A DNA stretch of 5,242 nucleotides, taken from Pseudomonadota bacterium (GTDB lineage Bacteria; Pseudomonadota; Gammaproteobacteria; Xanthomonadales; Rhodanobacteraceae). The position numbers and the translations under genes were made by a program. The stretch spans positions 1 through 5,242 of the forward strand of contig JAJXTX010000184.1 in NCBI GenBank assembly GCA_021783385.1, given 5' to 3'. Below the pieces are notes generated by a model, which did no database searches, was not told the DNA's origin, and saw only the letters and a program-made list of their open reading frames with translations. Shown in pieces: positions 1-5,242 of the stretch (position 1 is its first letter; every line of letters begins with the position of its first letter).

Positions 1-1223
1 TCGCTGGCATCAGCTACTACAAGGCCGGCGTGCCGCCGACCATCGAGCTGGCCGATGGCCCGCTCGACCACGCCACCGCCGACCTGCTCGATGCGCTGTA
101 CCTGCACGGCCTGGCCGAGTTCGCCTACCGCAACGGGCTGGACCTGCGCGGGCGCATCCTGTTTCCGCGCCGTGCACCCTCTCCCCTGCGGGGAGAGGGT
201 CGGCCTGTCCTGAGCCAGTCGAAGGAGGGTGAGGGGACAATCTCGCACGGAAACAACATGCAAGGCGCCGCCCCCGCTCTCCACCTTCCCCCGCGCACCC
301 TTGTCCCCATCGGCGGCGGCAAGGATTCGCTGGTGGCGGTGGAGGCGATCAAGGCCATTGGCGCGCAGGCTACCGCGGTGTGGGTCGGCAACTCGCCGCT
401 GATCGCCGCCTGCGCCGAGCGCACCGGCCTGCCGCTGCTCAACATCCAGCGCGAGCTGGCGCCGGGCCTGTTCGAGCTGAACCGGCTCGGCGCATGGAAC
501 GGGCATATCCCGGTGACGGCAGTGAACTCGGCGATCCTCGCGGTCGCGGCGGTGCTGTACGGCCATGACTCGATCGCGTTCGCCAACGAGCGCTCCGCCT
601 CGGCCGCGACGCTGGAGTACGACGGCCAGCAGGTGAATCACCAGTGGAGCAAGGGCTACGCGTTCGAGCAGCTGCTGGGCGACTGGCTGCACACGCACGT
701 GGCCGCCGACCTCGATTACTGCTCGCTGCTGCGGCCGTATTCGGAGCTGGCGATCACCCGCGCGTTCGCGAAACTCACGCCGTACTTCGACACCTTCTCC
801 AGCTGCAACCGCAACTTCAGGCTGCTCGGCCCCAAGCCGGCCGACCGCTGGTGCGGGCAGTGCCCGAAATGCCACTTCGTGTTCCTTGCGCTGGCGCCGT
901 TCCTGCCCAAGCCGCGGCTGCTGTCGATCTTCGGCCGCAACCTGCTGGACGATGAAACGCAGGCCGCCGGCTTCGACGCGCTGCTGGAATACCAGGAGCA
1001 CAAGCCGTTCGAGTGCGTGGGCGAGGGCGCCGAGGCGCGCGCCGCGCTGTTTGCGCTGAGCCAGCGCCCGGAGTGGGCCGAGGACGCGCTGGTGGCGCGC
1101 TTCCGCAGCGAGATCCTGCCGCAGCTGGATGTGACCCAGCTGGCGCTGGAACCGTGGCTGCAGCCGTCGCCAGAACACCGCGTGCCGGCGCGCCTGCAGC
1201 CCGCGCTAGCGACGATCGGCTGA
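1..1223 (+). CDS. murL: UDP-N-acetyl-alpha-D-muramoyl-L-alanyl-L-glutamate epimerase MurL (5' end outside window)
   Basis: MurL epimerises the terminal L-Glu of UDP-MurNAc-L-Ala-L-Glu to D-Glu in an ATP-dependent cytoplasmic reaction, giving the normal peptidoglycan precursor. The frame is open from base 3 (first full codon) with no stop, so the true start lies upstream; the GTG at 30 is internal. An ATP-pyrophosphatase-type loop GGGKDS is encoded at 312-329. Further downstream are NERSAS, the CNRNFR segment (Cys at 804) and a CxxCxxC cluster, WCGQCPKC (Cys codons at 852, 861 and 870), which could bind a metal. Similar loop-plus-cysteine architecture occurs in other ATP-pyrophosphatase-like enzymes. 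The segment encoded at about 174-239 is a palindromic repeat read in frame and is probably not part of the ancestral protein. The stop TGA (1221-1223) overlaps the murD2 ATG. Identification rests on recognised family sequence and on the murD2 neighbour; the latter makes the assignment strong. Confidence 0.9.
   Translation, partial: AGISYYKAGVPPTIELADGPLDHATADLLDALYLHGLAEFAYRNGLDLRGRILFPRRAPSPLRGEGRPVLSQSKEGEGTISHGNNMQGAAPALHLPPRTLVPIGGGKDSLVAVEAIKAIGAQATAVWVGNSPLIAACAERTGLPLLNIQRELAPGLFELNRLGAWNGHIPVTAVNSAILAVAAVLYGHDSIAFANERSASAATLEYDGQQVNHQWSKGYAFEQLLGDWLHTHVAADLDYCSLLRPYSELAITRAFAKLTPYFDTFSSCNRNFRLLGPKPADRWCGQCPKCHFVFLALAPFLPKPRLLSIFGRNLLDDETQAAGFDALLEYQEHKPFECVGEGAEARAALFALSQRPEWAEDALVARFRSEILPQLDVTQLALEPWLQPSPEHRVPARLQPALATIG
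176..239. repeat. GC-rich palindromic repeat (REP-like) inside murL
   Basis: A perfect inverted repeat with 11-base arms (ACCCTCTCCCC at 176-186 and GGGGAGAGGGT at 190-200) surrounds a TGC loop. It is followed by a segment containing CTGAGCCAGTCGAAGG and ending in AGGGTGAGGGGACA, which can partly re-pair with the left arm. Elements built this way (a CCCTCTCCCC hairpin followed by a GAGCCAGTCGAAGG-like core) are, as far as I recall, dispersed between genes in Xanthomonadales and other proteobacteria; that is family knowledge rather than something shown by this single copy. Here the repeat lies within a coding frame and is translated as roughly APSPLRGEGRPVLSQSKEG plus a few residues. The outer limits are approximate, because no second copy is present to define the ends. 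Confidence 0.75.
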
Positions 1224-2581
1224 TGCATTTCGCCGGGCTGGCCGCACGCCGCGTTGCCATCTGGGGCTTCGGCCGCGAGGGGCGCGCGGTGATCGCCGCG
1301 CTGCGCGCGCGTCAGCCGCAGCTTGCGCTCACCCTGCTGTGCAGCCCGGCCGAAGTCGCCGCGGCGCGCGCCTTCGATGCGGCGCTGCAGGTGATCGCCG
1401 GCGAGCCGGACGCGGCCACGCTCAGCCAGTTCGACGTGGTGGTGAAGTCGCCCGGCATCTCTGCCTACACGCCGGCCCTGCTCGCCGCGCAGGCGCAGGG
1501 CACGCAGTTCACCTCCGGCACCGCGCTGTGGTTTGCGGAGCACACGCAGGCGCGCGTGATCGCGGTCACCGGCACCAAGGGCAAGAGCACCACCAGCGCG
1601 ATGCTGGCGCATCTGGCGCGCGCGCTTGGCGTGCGCACCGCGCTGGCCGGCAACATCGGGTTGCCGCTGCTGGAGCTGCTCGATCAGCCGGCCGACCTGT
1701 GGGTGATCGAGCTGTCCAGCTTCCAGACCGGCGAGGCCGGCCCGCTGGAGCTGGGCGTGATCACCAGCCTGTACGAGGAACACCTGGACTGGCACGGCTC
1801 GCGCGAGCGCTACGTCAGCGACAAGCTGAAACTCGCCGACGTGTCGCAGCAGCTGCTGGTGAATGCGCTGCAGCCCGTGCTGCTGGAACGCACGCAGGCG
1901 CACCCGCGGCGGCGGCTGTTCGGCCAGCCCGAAGGCTGGCACGTGAGCGGGGGTTTCATCCGGCGCGGCACGCAGCCGGTGTTCCCGATCGCGCAGCTCG
2001 CCGCGCCCGGGCTGCACAACGCGCTCAATGCCTGCGCCGCGCTGGCCGCGCTGGCCGACATCGGCATGGACGCGCTGGCCGCCGCCCCCGCGCTGGCCAG
2101 CTTCCGCCCGCTGCCGCATCGGCTGCAGCCGCTGGGTGAGCACGACGGTTTTCACTGGATCAACGATTCCATCAGCACCACCCCGCTGGCCACGCTGGCC
2201 GCGCTGGAAAGCCTGCACGGCCGCGCCGTGACGGTGCTGGTCGGGGGCCACGACCGCGGCCTGGACTGGACGCCGTTCGTCGACGCGATGCGCGTCGTAC
2301 CGCCCCACGCGATCGTCTGCATGGGCGCCAACGGCCCGCGCATCGAAACCGCACTGCGCGCGGCAGCCGTGGCCTGTCCCCCCGTATGCGTTGGCGATCT
2401 GACCAGCGCCATCACCGCGGCTCGCGCCTGCACGCCACAAGGCGGCGTGATCCTGCTGTCACCCGGTGCTCCCAGCTTCGACCAGTTCAAGGACTATGCG
2501 GAGCGTGGGCGGCGGTTTGCCGAGCTGGCAGGGTTTGATGGCGCGGCGATGACGGGGATTGGTGGGCTGGGGATTCACTGA
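1223..2581 (+). CDS. murD2: UDP-N-acetylmuramoyl-L-alanine--L-glutamate ligase MurD2
   Basis: MurD2 is a Mur-ligase-family enzyme that adds L-Glu to UDP-MurNAc-L-Ala with ATP hydrolysis; its product is the MurL substrate. The protein has 452 residues, normal for MurD-type ligases. Visible landmarks are GFGREGR at 15-21 (N-terminal nucleotide-sugar-binding domain), VTGTKGKSTT at 115-124 (ATP loop of the central domain), ELSSFQT at 163-169, LYEEHLDWHGS from 183, and a DKLK segment whose Lys201 aligns with the carbamylated lysine of MurD. The C-terminal domain has NDSISTTP at 314-321, GGHDRGLDW at 341-349 and SPGAPSFDQFKDYAERG at 413-429. Classical D-Glu MurD has NDSKATN and GGDGKG in the equivalent places, so this is the divergent MurD2 branch. 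The ATG at 1223 is chosen because it overlaps the murL stop as TGATG, indicating coupled translation, and puts the nucleotide-binding motif at the usual distance. The frame is open further upstream, but that part runs over murL. MurD2 versus ordinary MurD rests on the motifs and the neighbour. Confidence 0.92.
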   Translation: MHFAGLAARRVAIWGFGREGRAVIAALRARQPQLALTLLCSPAEVAAARAFDAALQVIAGEPDAATLSQFDVVVKSPGISAYTPALLAAQAQGTQFTSGTALWFAEHTQARVIAVTGTKGKSTTSAMLAHLARALGVRTALAGNIGLPLLELLDQPADLWVIELSSFQTGEAGPLELGVITSLYEEHLDWHGSRERYVSDKLKLADVSQQLLVNALQPVLLERTQAHPRRRLFGQPEGWHVSGGFIRRGTQPVFPIAQLAAPGLHNALNACAALAALADIGMDALAAAPALASFRPLPHRLQPLGEHDGFHWINDSISTTPLATLAALESLHGRAVTVLVGGHDRGLDWTPFVDAMRVVPPHAIVCMGANGPRIETALRAAAVACPPVCVGDLTSAITAARACTPQGGVILLSPGAPSFDQFKDYAERGRRFAELAGFDGAAMTGIGGLGIH

Positions 2582-2737
2582 CGCGCCGTCGAGCTCAAGT
2601 GGACATAGTAAAGTGCCCAGTGGCCCGGTGCGCGTAAGCGTACGGGATACGTTTCATCAAACGCGCGTCCCACGGCAAGGCCTCATCGGAAGGGCAGCAG
2701 CGGGCCGGGCACTCCACCTGGAAACACCTGCATCGCT
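2582..2737. other. murD2-hsdM intergenic spacer
   Basis: This 156-base spacer separates the cell-wall operon from the restriction-modification operon. It holds a short inverted repeat, CGTTT-CATC-AAACG (2650-2663), and a nearby direct repeat of GCGTA (2633-2637 and 2639-2643). Either could be an operator, but both are short enough to arise by chance. I find no hairpin followed by a T-run that would act as an intrinsic terminator, and no pair of boxes close to the sigma-70 consensus. TGGACA at 2600-2605 resembles a -35 box, but there is no matching -10 at the right distance. hsdM may therefore be read from murD2 or from a non-consensus promoter. Confidence 0.5.
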
Positions 2738-4189
2738 GTGTTTGAAAATGCCTTCAACACCATGGACCGCGTCATGCGCAATGACGAGGGCCTGGCGTCC
2801 GAGCTGGATTATGCCGAGCAGACCTCGTGGCTGCTGTTTCTCAAATACCTCGACGACATGGAGAAGGAGTGGGAGGACGAGGCCACACTGGAAGGTCGCG
2901 ACTACGCACCCATCCTCGACCAGCCCTACCGCTGGCAGACCTGGGCCGCGCCGAAGAAAGACGACGGCACGCCCGACCTCAACGCCGCGCGCACCGGCGC
3001 CGACCTGATCGAGTTCGTCAACGGCAAGCTGTTTCCGTATCTGCAGACGTTCCGCGCAGCCACCGACGATCCCGACTCGCTGGAATACAAGATCGGCGAA
3101 ATCTTCTCCGAGATCGCCAACCGCTTCCGCTCCGGCTACTCGCTGCGCGACGCGCTGGAGATCATCAACCAGCTCAATTTCGGCAGCCAGGAGGCCAAGC
3201 ACGAGCTGTCCGACCTGTACGAAACGCGCATCAAGCGGATGGGCAACGCCGGCCGCAACGGCGGCGAGTACTACACGCCGCGCCCGCTGATCCGCGCCAT
3301 GATCCAAGTGGTGAAGCCGCAGATCGGCGAGACCATTTATGACGGCGCCTGCGGTTCGGCCGGCTTCCTGTGCGAGGCGTGGGACTACCTGCGCCGCGAC
3401 AACCTCTCCGCCGCCGAGTGGGACACGCTGCAGCGCAAGACCTTCTACGGCCAGGAGAAGAAATCGCTGGCCTACGTGCTGGGCGTGATGAACCTGATCC
3501 TGCACGGCGTCGACGCACCCAATATCCGCCACACCAACACGCTCGCCGACAACGTGATGGACATCCAGCAGAAGGATCGCCACGACATCGTGCTGGCCAA
3601 TCCGCCATTCGGCGGTGGCGAGCGCAAGGAGGTACAGCAGAACTTCCCGATCAAGTCCGGCGAAACCGCCTACCTGTTCCTGCAGCACTTCATCCGCAAG
3701 CTCAAAGCCGGCGGTCGCGGCGCGGTGGTGATCAAGAACACCTTCCTCAGCAACACCGACAACGCCAGCGTCGCCCTGCGCAAGGAGCTGCTGGAAACCT
3801 GCAACCTGCACACCGTACTCGACTGCCCCAGCGGCACCTTCCAGGGCGCAGGCGTGAAGACCGTGGTGCTGTTCTTCGAGAAGGGTTCGAAGACGCGCAA
3901 GGTCTGGTACTACCAGCTCGATCCGGGCCGCAGCCTGGGCAAGACCACGCCACTCAACGACGAGGACCTGGCGGAATTCGTGATGTTGCAGGCGAGAAAG
4001 GCCGATAGCGACAAGAGCTGGACGGTGGCGGTCGCTGATGTGGACACGGCGACGTGGAATCTGTCGGTGAAGAATCCGAATGCGCCGGAGGCAAAAGCGC
4101 TGCGGGGTCCTGAGCAGATCATTGCCGACATGCTGGCGCGGGATGCGGAGACGGTGCAGATTCTGGAAGAGATTCGGGGGATGTTGTGA
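2738..4189 (+). CDS. hsdM: Type I restriction-modification system methyltransferase subunit HsdM
   Basis: HsdM is the modification subunit of a type I restriction-modification enzyme. With HsdS it transfers a methyl group from S-adenosylmethionine to adenine N6 in a bipartite DNA target. The 483-residue length is usual for the family. The N-terminal region has the HsdM_N hallmark LDYAEQTSWLLFLKYLDDME. The methyltransferase fold begins around GGEYYTPRPLI (Tyr178-Tyr179), followed by the cofactor-binding motif DGACGSAGF at 202-210 and the catalytic motif NPPF at 288-291, the signature of gamma-type N6-adenine methyltransferases. The GTG start at 2738 gives the usual MFEN-like N-terminus (compare MFEQ in relatives). 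An ATG eight codons later would cut into that conserved start. No good Shine-Dalgarno sequence precedes the GTG, so initiation may be weak. The gene ends in a 4-base overlap with hsdS, showing operon organisation. All motifs are intact, so the subunit should be active if it is given an HsdS partner. Confidence 0.95.
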   Translation: MFENAFNTMDRVMRNDEGLASELDYAEQTSWLLFLKYLDDMEKEWEDEATLEGRDYAPILDQPYRWQTWAAPKKDDGTPDLNAARTGADLIEFVNGKLFPYLQTFRAATDDPDSLEYKIGEIFSEIANRFRSGYSLRDALEIINQLNFGSQEAKHELSDLYETRIKRMGNAGRNGGEYYTPRPLIRAMIQVVKPQIGETIYDGACGSAGFLCEAWDYLRRDNLSAAEWDTLQRKTFYGQEKKSLAYVLGVMNLILHGVDAPNIRHTNTLADNVMDIQQKDRHDIVLANPPFGGGERKEVQQNFPIKSGETAYLFLQHFIRKLKAGGRGAVVIKNTFLSNTDNASVALRKELLETCNLHTVLDCPSGTFQGAGVKTVVLFFEKGSKTRKVWYYQLDPGRSLGKTTPLNDEDLAEFVMLQARKADSDKSWTVAVADVDTATWNLSVKNPNAPEAKALRGPEQIIADMLARDAETVQILEEIRGML

Positions 4190-5160
4190 CGGGGAAACAG
4201 CAGGCCAAATCAGGTGGCGGAACAGGCTGGCCAACCAAGATGCTTGCCGATTGCATAGAAAAGGTAAAAGTACCTACCAAGATTCCTCGATCGTCATTTC
4301 TTGAAGAAGGGAACCATCCAATCATTTCCCAGGAAGCCGATTTCATTAATGGCTACTGGAACGACGAGGCCGATCTGGTCAAGGTTCCTGAGCCGGTCGT
4401 TGTCTTTGGGGACCACACGCAAGTCTTGAAGCTCGTCGACTTCGATTTCGTAGTTGGTGCTGATGGCGTAAAGATACTGAAGCCAAAGCACTTCCTGGAT
4501 GCCGGATTTCTTCGTTTCTATCTTGAGACGAATCCATTCCCGTCATTGGGATACGCTCGCCATTACCGACACATCAGCACGCTGGGCGTCCCACTCCCTC
4601 CGTTGGAGGAGCAGAAGCGGATCGTTGCGGTGCTCGATCAGGCCTTCGCCGCCGTCGACCGCGCCCGCGCCCACGTCGAGCAGAGTCGGCGCAATGCAAG
4701 CGAGGTTTTCGATAGTGTTCTAGCTAGTGTTGACGGTGAGCAGAGGCTGCTGGGTAGCCTTGTAACTCTTCGAACTGGCAAACTCGACGCGAATGCAGCT
4801 GTAGAAAACGGGCAATACCCATTTTTTACATGCGCGAAGGATGTGTATGCGATCGACAGGTTTGCCTTTGACTGCGAAGCCATTCTCCTTGCCGGAAACA
4901 ACGCGGTCGGCGACTTCAACGTGAAGCACTATCGAGGCAAGTTCAACGCGTACCAGCGTACCTACGTCATTACAATCAACGACACAAATCAGCTCCTCTA
5001 CCGGTACCTGTACTTCCAACTGGTAAGAAGCTTGAAGCACTTCAAGGAAGCGTCCGTTGGTGCCGGAACAAAATTTCTGAAGCTCGGCATGATCAACGGG
5101 CTGAAAATCTCGGTACCTAAGGAAACTCTGAATAAGTCCCCCGCATTTTGCTACAATTAG
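4186..5160 (+). CDS. hsdS: Type I restriction-modification specificity subunit HsdS, 3' end cut off by an IS5-family element
   Basis: HsdS reads the DNA target and bridges the two HsdM subunits (and HsdR when present). The GTG start overlaps the hsdM stop as GTGA, and GGGGG at 4176-4180 is a likely ribosome-binding site. Target-recognition domain 1 occupies about residues 10-135, with the typical FGDHTQVLKLVDFDFVVGAD stretch and GYARHYRHIS near its end. The proximal conserved region runs 136-182, from PLPPLEEQKRIVAVLDQAF into an alpha-helical, heptad-like segment. Domain 2 spans about 183-308, with LLAGNNAVGDFN and KFNAYQRTYVI. Intact family members have a second PPLEEQ-type helix after domain 2. 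Here native sequence stops at ISVP (residue 311) and the last 13 residues, KETLNKSPAFCYN, are encoded by the inserted IS. At 324 residues it is shorter than the usual 400 or so. The two recognition domains are AT-richer than the central helix. The gene is probably impaired, though a truncated protein that still binds DNA cannot be excluded. Confidence 0.9.
   Translation: MTGKQQAKSGGGTGWPTKMLADCIEKVKVPTKIPRSSFLEEGNHPIISQEADFINGYWNDEADLVKVPEPVVVFGDHTQVLKLVDFDFVVGADGVKILKPKHFLDAGFLRFYLETNPFPSLGYARHYRHISTLGVPLPPLEEQKRIVAVLDQAFAAVDRARAHVEQSRRNASEVFDSVLASVDGEQRLLGSLVTLRTGKLDANAAVENGQYPFFTCAKDVYAIDRFAFDCEAILLAGNNAVGDFNVKHYRGKFNAYQRTYVITINDTNQLLYRYLYFQLVRSLKHFKEASVGAGTKFLKLGMINGLKISVPKETLNKSPAFCYN
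5121..5136 (+). repeat. Putative left terminal inverted repeat of the IS5-family element
   Basis: GGAAACTCTGAATAAG matches the IS5 terminal repeat at the opening GGAA, at several central positions and at the GAAYAAG core. The adjoining outer CTAA at 5117-5120 is the presumed target duplication. The partner repeat is not in the window, so the inner limit of the repeat is uncertain. Confidence 0.7.
5149..5157 (+). promoter_or_regulatory. Probable extended -10 promoter of the transposase gene
   Basis: TGCTACAAT is an extended -10 element (TG, one base, then TACAAT, five of six matches to TATAAT). It lies 28 bases upstream of the transposase ATG. At a 17-base spacing the -35 position is TGAATA (5129-5134), a weak match that lies inside the terminal repeat; an extended -10 can compensate for this. 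The AGG at 5175-5177 may serve as a ribosome-binding site. Confidence 0.55.
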
Positions 5161-5185
5161 ACGTCCAAACGCACAGGCACGACCG

Positions 5186-5242
5186 ATGACCCAGCTCAGT
5201 TTCTCTGACGCGGAGTATGCCGGCAAGCGCAAGCAGACGCGA
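5186..5242 (+). CDS. IS5-family transposase, N-terminal fragment (runs off window end)
   Basis: Only 19 codons are present, reading MTQLSFSDAEYAGKRKQTR. This matches the start of IS5-family DDE transposases, whose E. coli IS5 member begins [20 protein letters not shown]; the shared core is QL-F-D-E-KR-QTR. The catalytic domain lies beyond the window, so whether the enzyme is intact cannot be judged. It is transcribed in the same direction as hsdM and hsdS. The ATG at 5186 is supported by the family N-terminus and by AGG eight bases upstream. The family call is solid for so short a piece because the terminal repeat and target site agree with it. Confidence 0.85.
   Translation, partial: MTQLSFSDAEYAGKRKQTR

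Larger units (their letters stand above)
5121..5242 (+). mobile_element. Left end of an IS5-family insertion sequence (continues beyond window)
   Basis: The element appears to begin at GGAAACTCTGAATAAG (5121-5136), which resembles the IS5 terminal repeat (GGAAGGTGCGAACAAG in the E. coli element). It is preceded directly by CTAA (5117-5120), matching the YTAR target that IS5-group elements duplicate. An IS5-type transposase reading frame starts at 5186. The boundary is inferred from the terminal sequence, the target tetranucleotide, and the exact point at which HsdS homology ends. The right end and the second CTAA copy lie outside the window. Confidence 0.85.

Noticed and set aside
176..200. 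The murL hairpin as a transcription terminator or CRISPR-type repeat
   Set aside because: There is no T-run after it, it lies inside an open coding frame, and only a single copy is present with no spacers.
1013..1222. N-terminal extension of murD2 by 70 codons
   Set aside because: The upstream part of this open frame overlaps the conserved end of murL and translates to low-complexity Arg/Ala/Gly sequence. The ATG at 1223 fits the family N-terminus.
716..2440. Long open frame on the - strand opposite murL and murD2 (574 codons)
   Set aside because: It lies entirely under two well-identified genes. Its translation is rich in Arg, Gly, Ala, His and Gln with no recognisable domain. It is the usual antisense shadow of high-GC coding sequence.
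2540..2587. Inverted repeat GGCGCG (2540-2545) and CGCGCC (2582-2587) as a murD2 terminator
   Set aside because: The loop is 36 bases, the arms are only six bases of common GC-rich sequence, and no T-run follows.
2559..3008. Possible small gene across the murD2-hsdM spacer in another frame (149 codons)
   Set aside because: It overlaps the ends of both neighbouring genes. Its part over hsdM is an out-of-frame shadow and the product is Pro/Ser/Arg-rich with no domain.
2657..4234. Long open frame on the - strand opposite hsdM (525 codons)
   Set aside because: It mirrors the hsdM codons, has low-complexity Val/Gln/Leu/Arg-rich content and no domain, and hsdM itself is unambiguous.
4720..5232. 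Open frame on the - strand crossing the 3' part of hsdS and the IS end (170 codons)
   Set aside because: It crosses the inferred IS junction, runs antisense to two identified genes, and has no recognisable domain.

Overview
The window looks like a chromosomal segment from a high-GC gammaproteobacterium of the Xanthomonadales (Xanthomonadaceae or Rhodanobacteraceae). The evidence is the murL-murD2 gene pair, which is characteristic of that group, GC-rich codon use in the housekeeping genes (73% G+C by hand count over 1621-1680), and a GC-rich palindromic repeat of a kind common in these genomes. The exact genus cannot be read from the sequence.

Region 1 (1-2581) is a peptidoglycan precursor operon on the + strand. 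It holds the 3' part of murL (UDP-MurNAc-L-Ala-L-Glu epimerase), then murD2 (UDP-MurNAc-L-Ala:L-Glu ligase). The two are coupled by a TGATG stop/start overlap. Together they supply the D-glutamate of the stem peptide by a route that differs from MurI plus MurD: L-Glu is ligated first and then epimerised on the nucleotide-linked dipeptide. murL carries an in-frame palindromic repeat (176-239) between its N-terminal part and its ATP-binding loop.

Region 2 (2582-2737) is a gene-free spacer with no convincing promoter or terminator.

Region 3 (2738-5160) is a type I restriction-modification locus. hsdM (N6-adenine methyltransferase subunit) and hsdS (specificity subunit) are joined by a GTGA overlap. 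hsdS is a compositional mosaic: AT-richer target-recognition domains flank a GC-rich conserved helix. It is interrupted at its 3' end.

Region 4 (5121-5242) is the left end of an IS5-family insertion sequence. It is inserted after a CTAA tetranucleotide, which fits the YTAR target of that family, and it carries a plausible promoter and the first 19 codons of the transposase. The IS removes the distal conserved helix of HsdS and separates hsdM/hsdS from anything downstream, such as hsdR, which is not in the window. I see no wholly unknown gene system here. The notable points are the repeat-derived insert in an essential-pathway enzyme and the IS-truncated, mosaic specificity subunit.
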